Shown here: in pieces, positions 20,782 through 35,478 of the stretch
Layout of the letters: the number at the start of each line of letters is the position of its first letter
Numbering within the stretch: the stretch's first letter is position 1
DNA from: an uncultured Actinomycetes bacterium
Lineage (GTDB): Bacteria; Actinomycetota; Acidimicrobiia; Acidimicrobiales; RAAP-2
Direction of reading: 5' to 3'
Assembly (NCBI GenBank): GCA_903860745.1
Contig: CAIORQ010000105.1
Location: 1 to 64,000, forward strand
DNA length: 64,000 bases
Program-made: the position numbers and the translations under genes
The notes under the pieces: model-generated
What the model was told of the DNA's origin: nothing
Database searches by the model: none
Seen by the model: the letters and a program-made list of their open reading frames with translations, nothing else

Positions 20782-22527
20782 GTGTTAAAGAAAGTACTCA
20801 TCGCCAATCGAGGCGAAATCGCCGTGCGCGTCATGCGAACCTGCCGGGAGATGGGCATCGCCACCGTGGCGGTCTATTCCGAGCTCGATCGCGACGCGCT
20901 CCACGTCCGACTGGCCGACGAGGCCTACGCCCTGGGTGGACAGACCGCCACCGAGAGCTACCTGAACACCGCCGCCATCTTGGACGTGATCGCTCGTTCG
21001 GGCGCCGACGGGGTCCACCCGGGCTACGGCTTCTTCTCGGAGAACACCGACTTCGCCCGCGCCATCACCGAGATGGGCGTCACCTTCATCGGTCCGCCGC
21101 CCTCGGCCATCGAGGTCATGGGCGACAAGATCTCCTCACGACTCGCCGCCGAGAAGGCCGGCGTGAACGGCGTCCCCGGACGAAGCCAGACCCTGGTCTC
21201 GCACCAGGAGGTCATCGACTTCGGCAACGAGTTCGGCTGGCCGGTCGCGATCAAGGCCGCCTACGGCGGCGGCGGACGCGGCATGAAGGTCGTCGAAAAG
21301 GCCGACGAGGCCGAGCCGGCCCTCGAGAGCGCCATGCGCGAGTCGCTGAACTACTTCGGCCGTTCCGAGTGCTACGTGGAGCGCTACCTCACCTGGCCGC
21401 GCCACATCGAGATGCAGATCCTCGCCGACACCCACGGCAACACCCTGTGGCTCGGCGAGCGCGACTGCTCCCCCCAACGCCGCCACCAGAAGCTGGTCGA
21501 GGAGTCACCGGCGGCGAACTTCCCCGACGAGGTGCGCCGGGCGATGGGCGAGGCCGCGGTGCGCGTCTCGGAGGCCTGCGGCTACGTCAACGCCGGAACC
21601 GTGGAGTTCATGTACCAAGACGGCGAGTTCTACTTCTTGGAGATGAACACGCGTCTGCAGGTCGAACACCCCATCACCGAATGGGTGACCGGTCTGGACC
21701 TCGTGGAGTGGCAGTTGCGCATCGCCTCGGGCGAGGAGTTGACCCTTCGTCAAGAGGACATCGAACACCACGGCCACGCCATCGAGGTGCGCATCAACGC
21801 CGAGGACGCGTCGGGCGGCAAGTTCGTCCCCTCGCCGGGCACGCTGACGCGCTTCGACCAACCGGCCGGCCCCGGGGTGCGCCTCGACGCCGGTTACGCG
21901 GCCGGCGACACGGTCTCGCAGTACTACGACAACCTCATCGCCAAGCTCGCCGTCTGGGCCCCCGACCGCGACCGCGCCCGTCGACGTCTCCTGCGCGCCA
22001 TCGAAGAGACCGTCATCGAGGGGGTGGCCACGACCCTGCCCGCCGACGTGATCATCTTGAGCGACGAGGCCTTCATCAACGGCACCCACTCGACCAACTG
22101 GGTCGAGAACACGCTCGACTTCTCGTCCATCGCGGCTCCCGCGCCCGCCGCGCCCGCCGACGCCGATCCCCTGGTGCGCAAGGACGTCACCGCCGAGGTC
22201 AACGGCCGGCGCGTCGCGGTGTCGCTGTGGATGCCCGAGTCCGACGACCCGCCGGCGCGATCGGGCAACACCAAGCCCAGGCGTCAGCACAGTTCGGGCG
22301 TGGCCAGTGCCGGATCGGGGACGGTCACCGCCCCCATGCAAGGCACCATCGTCAAGGTCAACGTCGAGGTCGGCCAGATCGTCGAGATCGGTGACACGAT
22401 CGTTATCCTCGAAGCCATGAAGATGGAGAACTCGGTGCGCGCCGAACGTGCGGGCACCCTCAGCGCCGTCAACGTCAGCGCGGGAGACTCCGTGGCGGCC
22501 GGCGACATCGTGGCGGTCATTGAGTGA
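20782..22527 (+). CDS. Acetyl/propionyl-CoA carboxylase alpha subunit (biotin carboxylase + BCCP)
   Basis: KKVLIANRGEIAVRVMRTCREMG, ATP-grasp AAYGGGGRGMKVV, C-terminal EAMKMEN biotinylation site; GTG start with GGAGG. Confidence 0.95.
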   Translation: MLKKVLIANRGEIAVRVMRTCREMGIATVAVYSELDRDALHVRLADEAYALGGQTATESYLNTAAILDVIARSGADGVHPGYGFFSENTDFARAITEMGVTFIGPPPSAIEVMGDKISSRLAAEKAGVNGVPGRSQTLVSHQEVIDFGNEFGWPVAIKAAYGGGGRGMKVVEKADEAEPALESAMRESLNYFGRSECYVERYLTWPRHIEMQILADTHGNTLWLGERDCSPQRRHQKLVEESPAANFPDEVRRAMGEAAVRVSEACGYVNAGTVEFMYQDGEFYFLEMNTRLQVEHPITEWVTGLDLVEWQLRIASGEELTLRQEDIEHHGHAIEVRINAEDASGGKFVPSPGTLTRFDQPAGPGVRLDAGYAAGDTVSQYYDNLIAKLAVWAPDRDRARRRLLRAIEETVIEGVATTLPADVIILSDEAFINGTHSTNWVENTLDFSSIAAPAPAAPADADPLVRKDVTAEVNGRRVAVSLWMPESDDPPARSGNTKPRRQHSSGVASAGSGTVTAPMQGTIVKVNVEVGQIVEIGDTIVILEAMKMENSVRAERAGTLSAVNVSAGDSVAAGDIVAVIE

Positions 22528-23678
22528 GCCTGAAGGCCGCGCAACGCGCCGTCGAGGACGTCGCGCCTGATCTCGTGGCCCTGAGCCACTTCGTCCACGC
22601 CCATCCCGAGATCGGCTACGAGGAGTTCGAGAGCGCCGAGGCCGTCGCCCGGGCGGCCGAAGCGGCGGGTTTCGTGGTGGAGCGCGCCGTCGCCGGTCGC
22701 GAGACCGCCTTTCGTGCCACCAAGGGCCACGGCGAGCTCGTCGTGGCCTACTGCGCCGAGTACGACGCCCTGCCCGACGTGGGACACGCCTGCGGACACA
22801 ACATCATCGCCGCCGCCTCCCTGGGCGCCGCCATCGGCCTCGCGGCCGTGGCCGACGAGATCGGCGTCACCGTGCAGCTACTGGGCACGCCGAGCGAAGA
22901 GGGCGGGGGCGGCAAGATCGACCTCATCAACGCCGGCTACTTCGACGGCGTGCACGCGGCGATGATGGTCCACCCCTGGCCCGACGAACGCCTCGACGCC
23001 ACCTGTCTGGCCGTGGACCACTTCGACGTCGTCTACGAGGGCAAGGAGGCCCACGCCTCGGCGGCCCCCTACGAGGGCATCAACGCGCTCGATGCGCTGA
23101 CCATCGCCCAGGTGGCGGTCGGTCTGTTGCGCCAGCAGCTGCACCCCGGTGACCAGGTCCACTCGATCATCGTCGAGGGCGGCGTCGCCGCCAACATCAT
23201 CCCGCGGCGGGCGGTGGGCCGCTACATGGCGCGTTCGGTCACCGCCGAACGACTCGCGGAGCTGCGCCAGCGACTGAACGCCTGCTTCGAGGCCGGGGCG
23301 CTCGCCACCGGCGCTCGCCTGTCGGTGAACGAGCTCGGCCAGCCCTTCTCGCACATGGAGACCGACCCCGATCTGCTGCGCCTCTACCGCCGCGCCGCCG
23401 AGGCGCGTGGTCGTCGTTTCGAGCGCGACGACGCGGGTGCGCCCAAGCCGACCATCTCGACCGACATGGCCAACGTCTCGCTCGTGGTGCCCTCGATCCA
23501 TCCGCTCCTGGCCATCCCCACCGACGGCGCCGTGAACCACCAGCCGGAGTTCACCGCCGCCTGCGTCACCCCCGAGGCCGACGCGGCGGTGATCGATGGC
23601 GCGGTGATGCTGGCGCACACCGCGATCGCGGCCGCCACCGACCCCGCTCTGCGGGCCCGACTACTGGAGCGCTCATGA
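22524..23678 (+). CDS. M20-family amidohydrolase/peptidase
   Basis: HAHPEIGYEEFES, CAEYDALPDVGHACGHN; start overlaps upstream stop. Confidence 0.92.
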   Translation: MSLKAAQRAVEDVAPDLVALSHFVHAHPEIGYEEFESAEAVARAAEAAGFVVERAVAGRETAFRATKGHGELVVAYCAEYDALPDVGHACGHNIIAAASLGAAIGLAAVADEIGVTVQLLGTPSEEGGGGKIDLINAGYFDGVHAAMMVHPWPDERLDATCLAVDHFDVVYEGKEAHASAAPYEGINALDALTIAQVAVGLLRQQLHPGDQVHSIIVEGGVAANIIPRRAVGRYMARSVTAERLAELRQRLNACFEAGALATGARLSVNELGQPFSHMETDPDLLRLYRRAAEARGRRFERDDAGAPKPTISTDMANVSLVVPSIHPLLAIPTDGAVNHQPEFTAACVTPEADAAVIDGAVMLAHTAIAAATDPALRARLLERS

Positions 23679-23968
23679 TCGTCGAACACGCCTGGCTCAG
23701 CATCACGACGGGCCGCGAGGACGAATTCTTCGACTCCATCACCAGCGTCTTTCCCCTCATCGAGGCGGCGCCGGGCTGCCACGGCGCCGAGATCCGCCGC
23801 CAGATCGAGGACCCGTCGATCTTCCTGCTCATGGTGCGCTGGGACAGCGTCGACGCCCACATGGCCTTTCGGGCATCCGATCCCTTCACCACCTGGCGGG
23901 CGCACACCATGCCCTTCTACGCGACCGCGGCCCAAGTCACCCACTTCTCCGAGGTCCTCTCGGGCTGA
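23675..23968 (+). CDS. Antibiotic biosynthesis monooxygenase (ABM) domain protein
   Basis: Short ferredoxin-like ABM fold sequence (VEHAWLSITTGREDEFFDSI...LLMVRWDSVDAHMAFRASDPF). Confidence 0.8.
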   Translation: MIVEHAWLSITTGREDEFFDSITSVFPLIEAAPGCHGAEIRRQIEDPSIFLLMVRWDSVDAHMAFRASDPFTTWRAHTMPFYATAAQVTHFSEVLSG

Positions 23969-23978
23969 CCAATCGATA

Positions 23979-24500
23979 TCAGTGCGTGATGACCACCGTG
24001 ATCGGTGCGGGCGTCGGCATCGAGGTGGCTCCCGGCAACAGGATCTGCGTGTGATAGGTGCCCGGGGGCAGGTCGGACATCTTGGGCGGGTTGCCGCATC
24101 GCGGAACGTTCTTGAGGCCGCAAGAGTCGTAGGTCGTGTAGACGAGGGCGTGCACCACGTGGACGCCCGGACCCAGTGTCCCGCTGCAGAACTCCGACGG
24201 CACAATCGGGGGATTGGTCACCCTCGCGTTGCCCAGCACCATCAGATAGTCCTGGTCTGGACATCCCGTCACCCGCACGCGGTGACCGGTCTTGTTGTCG
24301 ATGGTGAAGGTGGCCGGGATGGTCGAGCCCGCGCGCACCGTGGTGGCGGACAGGGCGATGGTCACGGTCCAGTCTGCGCTTGACGCACTGTGCGCCACGC
24401 CGCGCGGCGACGAGGTCACCGACGTCGAGCGAAGCGTCATCACCACCAGAGCGGCCGCCACGACGAGTGCCGCGATCTCGATGAGCCGTCTCCTGCGCAC
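23979..24500 (-). CDS. Hypothetical membrane-anchored/secreted protein
   Basis: N-terminal TM (RRRRLIEIAALVVAAALVVMTL) followed by an Ig-like extracellular region with Cys residues. Confidence 0.65.
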   Translation of the reverse strand: MRRRRLIEIAALVVAAALVVMTLRSTSVTSSPRGVAHSASSADWTVTIALSATTVRAGSTIPATFTIDNKTGHRVRVTGCPDQDYLMVLGNARVTNPPIVPSEFCSGTLGPGVHVVHALVYTTYDSCGLKNVPRCGNPPKMSDLPPGTYHTQILLPGATSMPTPAPITVVITH

Positions 24501-24587
24501 GTCGACCCTCCCAGTGACCAGCCCACTACCGGCACAGTTGAGTCATGTCCGAAGCGTGTCCAACCTTACCGGCGTCCGCTCGAGTCC

Positions 24588-26168
<1,581 letters not shown>

Positions 26169-26196
26169 GGGGCCAATGCTAGGTCTCCCCGCTCGC

Positions 26197-26212
26197 GACG
26201 TCCCTTGACGTC
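26197..26212. promoter_or_regulatory. GACGTC-N4-GACGTC dyad upstream of methylmalonyl-CoA mutase gene
   Basis: Perfect inverted repeat 29-44 bp upstream of the ATG at 26168. Confidence 0.35.
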
Positions 26213-26266
26213 ACGGGTCGAAAGTCAGGCCTGCCCGCTAGCGCAGCGATGTCCGCGAGGGACTGC

Positions 26267-27430
26267 TCAGGCTAAGACCGCGTGGGGCATGCACAGGTCG
26301 TCGTACTCGGCGATCTGGATGGGGCCGGCGTCCTCGCCGCAGGCGGGGCATTGGGGGTCGCGTCGCACCTTGAAGGTCCGAAAGCTCTGGTCGAGCGAGT
26401 CGTAGGTCAAGAGTCGCCCGATCAGCGGCTCACCGAGGTCCAAGAGGAGCTTGATGGTCTCGATGGCCTGGATGGACCCGACGATGCCCGGCAGCACGCC
26501 GAGCACGCCCGCCTCGGCGCAACTGGGCGCCAGCTCGGCGGGCGGCGGCTCGGGGATCATGCAGCGGTAGCACGGACCCACGTAGGGGGCGAAGACCGTC
26601 ACCTGGCCCTCGAAGCGGAAGATCGAGCCGTGCACCACGGGGATCTTCTTCAACAGCGCGGCGTCGTTGACGAGGTAGCGCGTCGGGAAGTTGTCGGTGC
26701 CGTCCACGATGACGTCGTAGCCGTCGATGATGTCCAGGATGTTGTCGGCGCCCAGGCGCGTGTCGTAGGTGATGACCTCGAGGTCGGGATTCATCGCCGT
26801 CAAGGTGAGCTTGGCGCTGTCCACCTTGCGCATCCCCACGCGGTCGAGGTTGTGCAGGATCTGGCGCTGCAGGTTCGAGGAGTCCACGACGTCCATGTCG
26901 ATGATGCCCAGCGTCCCCACGCCCGCCGCCGCGAGGTACAAGGCGGCCGGCGAGCCCAGCCCGCCCGCGCCCAGCAACAGGACCCTAGAGTCCAGGAGCT
27001 TCATCTGGCCCTTCTCGCCCACCTCGGGCAGGAGCAGGTGACGCTGGTAGCGGTTGCGCTGGTCGGTGTTGAGGGTCTGGGGGGTCTTCCAGGGCAGGCC
27101 CTCGTCCTTCCACTTGTTGAAGCCGCCGATCACCGAGACGACGTCGGAGTAGCCCAGGTCCTGGAGGGTCTTGGTGGCGAAGGCCGAGCGCACGCCGCCC
27201 GCGCAGTACACCGCCACCGGGGTCGTCTTGTCCACGATGCGGCCCTCGACCGAGAACTCGAGGTTGCCGCGCGGGATGTGCACCGCTCCGGGCACGGCGC
27301 CCTGGGCGTACTCGTCGGGCTCGCGCACGTCGAGCAGGGTGTAGTGGCCGAAGTCCGCCGCGACCTCGTGGGGGTCGACCTCACGGATCTCCGCCTTGGC
27401 GGCGTTGAGTAGGTCACGGGGTGATGACAC
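26267..27430 (-). CDS. Rhodanese-ThiF/MoeB fusion (MoeZ-like with rhodanese at the N-terminus)
   Basis: Rhodanese (LLDVREPDEYAQGAVPGAVHIPRGNL, YCAGGVRSA) precedes the ThiF/MoeB domain (RYQRHLLLPEVGEKGQMKLL, GAGGLGSPAALYLAAAGVG); GTG start with AAGGAG. Confidence 0.92.
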   Translation of the reverse strand: MSSPRDLLNAAKAEIREVDPHEVAADFGHYTLLDVREPDEYAQGAVPGAVHIPRGNLEFSVEGRIVDKTTPVAVYCAGGVRSAFATKTLQDLGYSDVVSVIGGFNKWKDEGLPWKTPQTLNTDQRNRYQRHLLLPEVGEKGQMKLLDSRVLLLGAGGLGSPAALYLAAAGVGTLGIIDMDVVDSSNLQRQILHNLDRVGMRKVDSAKLTLTAMNPDLEVITYDTRLGADNILDIIDGYDVIVDGTDNFPTRYLVNDAALLKKIPVVHGSIFRFEGQVTVFAPYVGPCYRCMIPEPPPAELAPSCAEAGVLGVLPGIVGSIQAIETIKLLLDLGEPLIGRLLTYDSLDQSFRTFKVRRDPQCPACGEDAGPIQIAEYDDLCMPHAVLA

Positions 27431-27501
27431 GGTCGCTCCTTCGTTCCGGCTAAAGGTTAGTGGATTGGTCAACATTCGACGACAGTCCCCTGCTAAACCC
27501 T

Positions 27502-28119
27502 ATGCACATGGAACTCAGCGACCTCCTGGCTCGGCGGCGCATGACCCGGTCCTTCCGGGGCGACCCCGTGGACCAGGATCTCCTGGACGGACTCTGCGCC
27601 CAATCGCTGCGCGCACCCACCGCCGGCAACAGCGCCGGCGTGCGCATGACCACCGTGGCCGCCTCGCAGGTCGCGGACTACTTCCGCGTGGCCACCGACA
27701 CCGCGTGGCGAGAGGCGAGCCCGCGCTGGACCGGACTCTCGCGCGCCGGTGCCGCGGTCGTGGTCACGTCGCGTCCCGCGGACTACCTCGAGCGCTACGC
27801 CGAGGACGACAAGGCGTCCTCGGGCCTCGGCGAACCCGACGCCTGGCGGGTCCCTTACTGGCACGCCGACGCGGCGATGGCCACGATGGCCCTGCTGTTG
27901 TTGATCGAGGAGCGCGGTCTGGGCGCCGCGATGTGGGGGAACTTCCGTCACGAGGACCAGGTCCTCGCCTTCATCGGGGCGCCCGACGAGGCGCTCTTCG
28001 CCACCGTCTTGGTGGGCGTCCCCGACGGGGACGACCGCCCCTCGGCGTCACTGCGGCGCCGCGTCCCCTCGCGGCGCGAGCGGGTGCGCCGGATCCCGGG
28101 CGACCTAGCGAAGGGCTGA
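27502..28119 (+). CDS. Nitroreductase family protein
   Basis: RRRMTRSFRGDPVDQDLLDGL...SLRAPTAGNSAGVRM. Confidence 0.88.
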   Translation: MHMELSDLLARRRMTRSFRGDPVDQDLLDGLCAQSLRAPTAGNSAGVRMTTVAASQVADYFRVATDTAWREASPRWTGLSRAGAAVVVTSRPADYLERYAEDDKASSGLGEPDAWRVPYWHADAAMATMALLLLIEERGLGAAMWGNFRHEDQVLAFIGAPDEALFATVLVGVPDGDDRPSASLRRRVPSRRERVRRIPGDLAKG

Positions 28120-29013
28120 GGCGACGACCTGTTCGACGTCGGAGGAGGTGAAGGAGAAGCCCGACTCGAGCAGGGAGCGCGGTACGACGCGCTGAGAGGT
28201 CAAGACGGTGCTGTCCGCCAGTTCGCGACCCAGGGCCAGGCGCAACGCGGCGCTGGGGACCCGCGCGAGGGCGGGCCGGTGCAGGGCGCGGGCGAGGGCG
28301 CGGGTCATCTCGCGATTGGTGCAGGGTTCGGGGGCGCAGACGTTGAAGGTCCCGCTGCGACGCCCGTCGATCAACCAGAGCACGGCGGCCACGTAGTCCC
28401 CCAAGGAGACCGGACCCGTCCACTGGCGACCGTTGCCGATCACGCCACCGAGACCACCGCGAAACAGCGGCACCAACCGCTCGAGGACGCCGCCGCCCGG
28501 TCCCAGGACGATGCCGGTGCGGATCACGGCCAGTTGGCCCCCGCTGCGGGCGTAGGGCGCCGCGGCGTCCTCCCAGGCCACGCAGACCTCGGCGAGGTAG
28601 TCCTCGCCCGGTGCCGCGGTCTCGTCGAGCACCTCGTCACCGCGGTTGCCGTAATACCCCACGGCCGAGGAGCTGAGCAAGAAGCCCCCACCCGACGACA
28701 GCGTGGCCAGTGACGCGACCAGCAGCGACGTGGCCGCCGTGCGCGACTCCTTGACGCTCGCACGGTACGAAGGGGTCCAGCGGTGACCGGCCACGCTCAC
28801 CCCCGCCAGGTTCACCACCGCGTCCAGACCGCCGACCGACTTCAGGTCGGCCTCGTCGACCAGTCCCCGCGCGGGGTCCCAACGGACCCTCAGGCCCCCC
28901 ACGGCCGGGGAATCCGGACGCACGAAGCGCACGACCTCGTCACCTCGCGCGCCCAGGGCGCCACAGAGCGCCGCCCCGAGGAAGCCGGTGGATCCGGTGA
29001 CGCCGACGCGCAT
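28105..29013 (-). CDS. TIGR01777-family NAD-dependent epimerase
   Basis: RVGVTGSTGFLGAALCGAL, VVNLAGVSVAGHRWTPSYR, RTGIVLGPGGGVLERL, NVCAPEP. Confidence 0.9.
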   Translation of the reverse strand: MRVGVTGSTGFLGAALCGALGARGDEVVRFVRPDSPAVGGLRVRWDPARGLVDEADLKSVGGLDAVVNLAGVSVAGHRWTPSYRASVKESRTAATSLLVASLATLSSGGGFLLSSSAVGYYGNRGDEVLDETAAPGEDYLAEVCVAWEDAAAPYARSGGQLAVIRTGIVLGPGGGVLERLVPLFRGGLGGVIGNGRQWTGPVSLGDYVAAVLWLIDGRRSGTFNVCAPEPCTNREMTRALARALHRPALARVPSAALRLALGRELADSTVLTSQRVVPRSLLESGFSFTSSDVEQVVASALR

Positions 29014-30530
29014 CAGACGTCGACTGCCGCGACGTCGGCGGCGTTGGCGACGACCTGCTCGAGGAACTCGACCAGGGCGCGTGCGCCGAAGGCGGTGGCC
29101 CCCTTGGTGACGTAGCCGCGCGTCGCGTCGGCGCGGCCCGGTCCCGCGATGTCCAGATGGGCCCACGGGCGCCCGTCGACGAAGCGCTGCAGCAGCAGCG
29201 CCGCCGAGATGGCGCCCGCCGTCGAGGGCTTGCCGACGTTCTGCATGTCGGCGACGCTGGACTGGATGTGCTTCTCGTAGCGCGGCTCGAGCGGCAGACG
29301 CCACAGGGGCTCTCCGCTGCGCCGGCTCGCCTCGTCGATCATCTCGGCGAGCTCGTCGGTCGAGGCGAAGAAGGCGCCGACCTCGTCACCCAGCGCGACG
29401 CGTTGCGCCCCGGTCAGGGTCGCCACGTCGACGATGGCGTCGGGATTGGCCTCCACCGCCAGGGACAGGCCGTCGGCCAGGATGAGTCGACCCTCCGCGT
29501 CGGTGTTGAGGACCTCGATGGTCATCCCGTTGCGGATGGTCAGCACGTCGCCGGGCTTGAGCGCCCGGTCCCCGGACAGGTTCTCGGTCATCGGCGCGAT
29601 GGCGGTCACCCGCACCGCCAGGCCGAGGCGGGCCACGATCGACAACACGGCCATCACGATGGCCGCGCCGGACATGTCGGTCTTCATCGCCATCATGCCG
29701 TCGCCGCTCTTGATCGAGAGGCCACCGGAGTCGAAGGTGACGCCCTTGCCGACCAGGGCCACGTGGGCGACCGCCCCCTCGGGCTGGTAGATGGCGTAGA
29801 CGAGGCGCGTCGGCTGGGCCGATCCGGCCCCCACGCCCAACAGACCGCCGAGGCGCTCGTCGCGGATCTTGGACTCGGTCCAGATCTCGACCTTCACCGA
29901 GTCGTCGGCGCCGAGCCGTTCGGCCACGCGCTTGGCCATCTCCTTGGGCGCCAGCTCGCCCGCGGGCGTGTCGATAAGGCGTTTGGCCCAGTTCACCGCG
30001 TCGGCCACCACCACGCCACGACGCACACCCTCGGCGACGTCGTCGTGGTCGGCCACGCTGGGCAGCGGCACGCCCAGGGGGACGACCTCGAGGCGACGGT
30101 CCTCGTCGGGCTTCTTGTAGTCGTAGGAGGCGAGCAAGGCGCCCTCCACGAGGGCCTGGGCGGCCTCCGCCGGGAACTCGATCGCGTCGGTGGGCAACAA
30201 GAAGGAGACCAGGTCGCCGTGGGCGCACTGCGCCGCACTCGCGCCAGCGAGACGGAAGCTCTCGGGGTGGTTGTAGGACGAGCCCAGGCTCACCAGGACC
30301 AACGACGCCCGGTCCGGCGAGGACCACGACAGGCTCGAGCCGGGCGTCTCGCTGAGCCCGCGCTGCGCACACCACTCGGCGTCGAGGCTCCGGGCCAGCT
30401 CGTGTCCGCACAGGGACGCGGGGATGGCCTCGGCGATCAGCACCCCGTCCTCGTCGAAGATGACGGGCACCACCACCGTGGTCGCCGGGGCGAGGTCGTC
30501 GACGGTGACGACGCGCGCTTCCTTGATCAT
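29013..30530 (-). CDS. pepA: Leucyl aminopeptidase (M17)
   Basis: NTDAEGRL signature, VGKGVTFDSGGLSIK, MKTDMSGAA. Confidence 0.94.
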   Translation of the reverse strand: MIKEARVVTVDDLAPATTVVVPVIFDEDGVLIAEAIPASLCGHELARSLDAEWCAQRGLSETPGSSLSWSSPDRASLVLVSLGSSYNHPESFRLAGASAAQCAHGDLVSFLLPTDAIEFPAEAAQALVEGALLASYDYKKPDEDRRLEVVPLGVPLPSVADHDDVAEGVRRGVVVADAVNWAKRLIDTPAGELAPKEMAKRVAERLGADDSVKVEIWTESKIRDERLGGLLGVGAGSAQPTRLVYAIYQPEGAVAHVALVGKGVTFDSGGLSIKSGDGMMAMKTDMSGAAIVMAVLSIVARLGLAVRVTAIAPMTENLSGDRALKPGDVLTIRNGMTIEVLNTDAEGRLILADGLSLAVEANPDAIVDVATLTGAQRVALGDEVGAFFASTDELAEMIDEASRRSGEPLWRLPLEPRYEKHIQSSVADMQNVGKPSTAGAISAALLLQRFVDGRPWAHLDIAGPGRADATRGYVTKGATAFGARALVEFLEQVVANAADVAAVDV

Positions 30531-31081
30531 GATTCCTCCTTGGTCATACCGCGGGCGGTGCGATGCGCCGGGCCTTCGGCCACGCGCGCGAGCGTCCAGA
30601 CGAGGTCGCTCAGTCGATTCAGATAGGGCACGACGAGGGACTCCTCGACGTCCCAGGTCACCGCGGTGCGCTCGGCGCGGCGCACCACGGTGCGCGCCAC
30701 GTCCAGGGCGGCCGAGAGCTGGTTCTCGCCGGGCACCACGAACTCGGTGGGCATCTCCACGGTGGCGTTGGCGGCGTCGATCTGCGCCTCGAGGGCCTCG
30801 ATCATCGACGCCGACACGCGCGTGCGTCCGACCTCGAGCTTCTCGCGGTTCTCGAGCTTGGTGGCCACCTCGGCCATCAAGATCCACAGGTCTCGTTCGA
30901 GGCCCGCGATCTGGCGGTTCATCGGGTCGTCCGCGGCGCACAGCGAACGCGCCCACCCCAGCGCGGCCTGGGCCTCGTCGACCGCCCCGTTGAGTTCGAT
31001 GGCCTCGGAGTCCTTGTCGGCTCGTCCGCCGAAGAGCAGTCCGGTGGTGCCGTCGTCGCCCTTGCGCGTGTAGATCTTCAC
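30527..31081 (-). CDS. Cob(I)alamin adenosyltransferase, PduO type
   Basis: KIYTRKGDDGTTGLLFGGR, GAVDEAQAALG, RTVVRRAER; GTG start at 31081. Confidence 0.92.
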   Translation of the reverse strand: MKIYTRKGDDGTTGLLFGGRADKDSEAIELNGAVDEAQAALGWARSLCAADDPMNRQIAGLERDLWILMAEVATKLENREKLEVGRTRVSASMIEALEAQIDAANATVEMPTEFVVPGENQLSAALDVARTVVRRAERTAVTWDVEESLVVPYLNRLSDLVWTLARVAEGPAHRTARGMTKEES

Positions 31082-31130
31082 GACCTCAGCGTAGTGACTG
31101 GCGTCCGGGCCCAACTAGCCTGAGTAGCCA

Positions 31131-34640
<3,510 letters not shown>

Positions 34641-34652
34641 CCCGGCCACGCA

Positions 34653-35114
34653 CTAGAACTGCGGACGCCGGTCCAGGTGCATCATGCGCTCAGGGTGCGC
34701 CAGGGGCGTGAAGCCGACCCGGGCGTAGACCTCGTGGGCGTCTCGCGTGCCCAGCATCATGCGTCGCACCCCGCGCGCGGCCCAGTGATCGACGACCCCC
34801 TCCACCATCCAGGTGCCGAGCCCGCGCCCGCGATGCCCGGCGTCGACGAAGACGTCGCAGATCCAGCCGAAGGTGACCCCGTCGGTGATCATGCGCGCGC
34901 AGGCCACCGTCGCGCCCGTCGCGTCGAGCACCCCGTAGGGGTGCGACTCGGCGAAGGAGCGCGCCACGTCCGCCTCGCTGCGACCGGCCGTCCAGTAGGC
35001 CTCGTCGAGGAGCCACCGGGTCACGGTCTCGAGCGAGAGCCGCGAACGGTCCCCGGTCAGGACGTAGCCGTCGCGGCGGCGCTCCTCGAAGTCGTCGTCC
35101 ATCGCCGTCGCCAC
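34653..35114 (-). CDS. GNAT-family N-acetyltransferase
   Basis: DVFVDAGHRGRGLGTWMVEGVVDHW; VYARVGFTPL. Confidence 0.88.
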   Translation of the reverse strand: MATAMDDDFEERRRDGYVLTGDRSRLSLETVTRWLLDEAYWTAGRSEADVARSFAESHPYGVLDATGATVACARMITDGVTFGWICDVFVDAGHRGRGLGTWMVEGVVDHWAARGVRRMMLGTRDAHEVYARVGFTPLAHPERMMHLDRRPQF

Positions 35115-35124
35115 CGCGGTGGGG

Positions 35125-35409
35125 CTACTCCGTGGTGTCGACGATCAGCACCGAGCAGAGTCGCCGTTCGGCCAGCAGCGCGGGATCGGCGGTCGGCGAC
35201 GTCGGCGACGGTGGGGTCGAGGTCGCCGGGGGCGGGACTAGCCGCCCGACCGGGCCCTGCGCCACCGGGGTGCCGCACTCGGCGCAGAAGGGCTTACCGA
35301 CGACGAGCTCGGAACCGCAGTGGGCGCAGCGGGCCACCAGGGCGGCCCCGCAGTTCGCACAGAATGGTTTGCCGTCAGGCGTTTCCCCGTGGCACGTCGC
35401 ACAAATCAT
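35125..35409 (-). CDS. Double zinc-ribbon protein, apparent N-terminal stump of a zinc-ribbon/nucleotidyl cyclase
   Basis: MICATCHGETPDGKPFCANCGAALVARCAHCGSELVVGKPFCAECGTPV ... LLAERRLCSVLIVDTTE-stop. Confidence 0.7.
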   Translation of the reverse strand: MICATCHGETPDGKPFCANCGAALVARCAHCGSELVVGKPFCAECGTPVAQGPVGRLVPPPATSTPPSPTSPTADPALLAERRLCSVLIVDTTE

Positions 35410-35478
35410 GGCCCCTCCACTCGGTTCTGCGCATCTTAGGCGGACGATGCCAAGAAGTGGAGAAGTTCTTGGGTCGAT

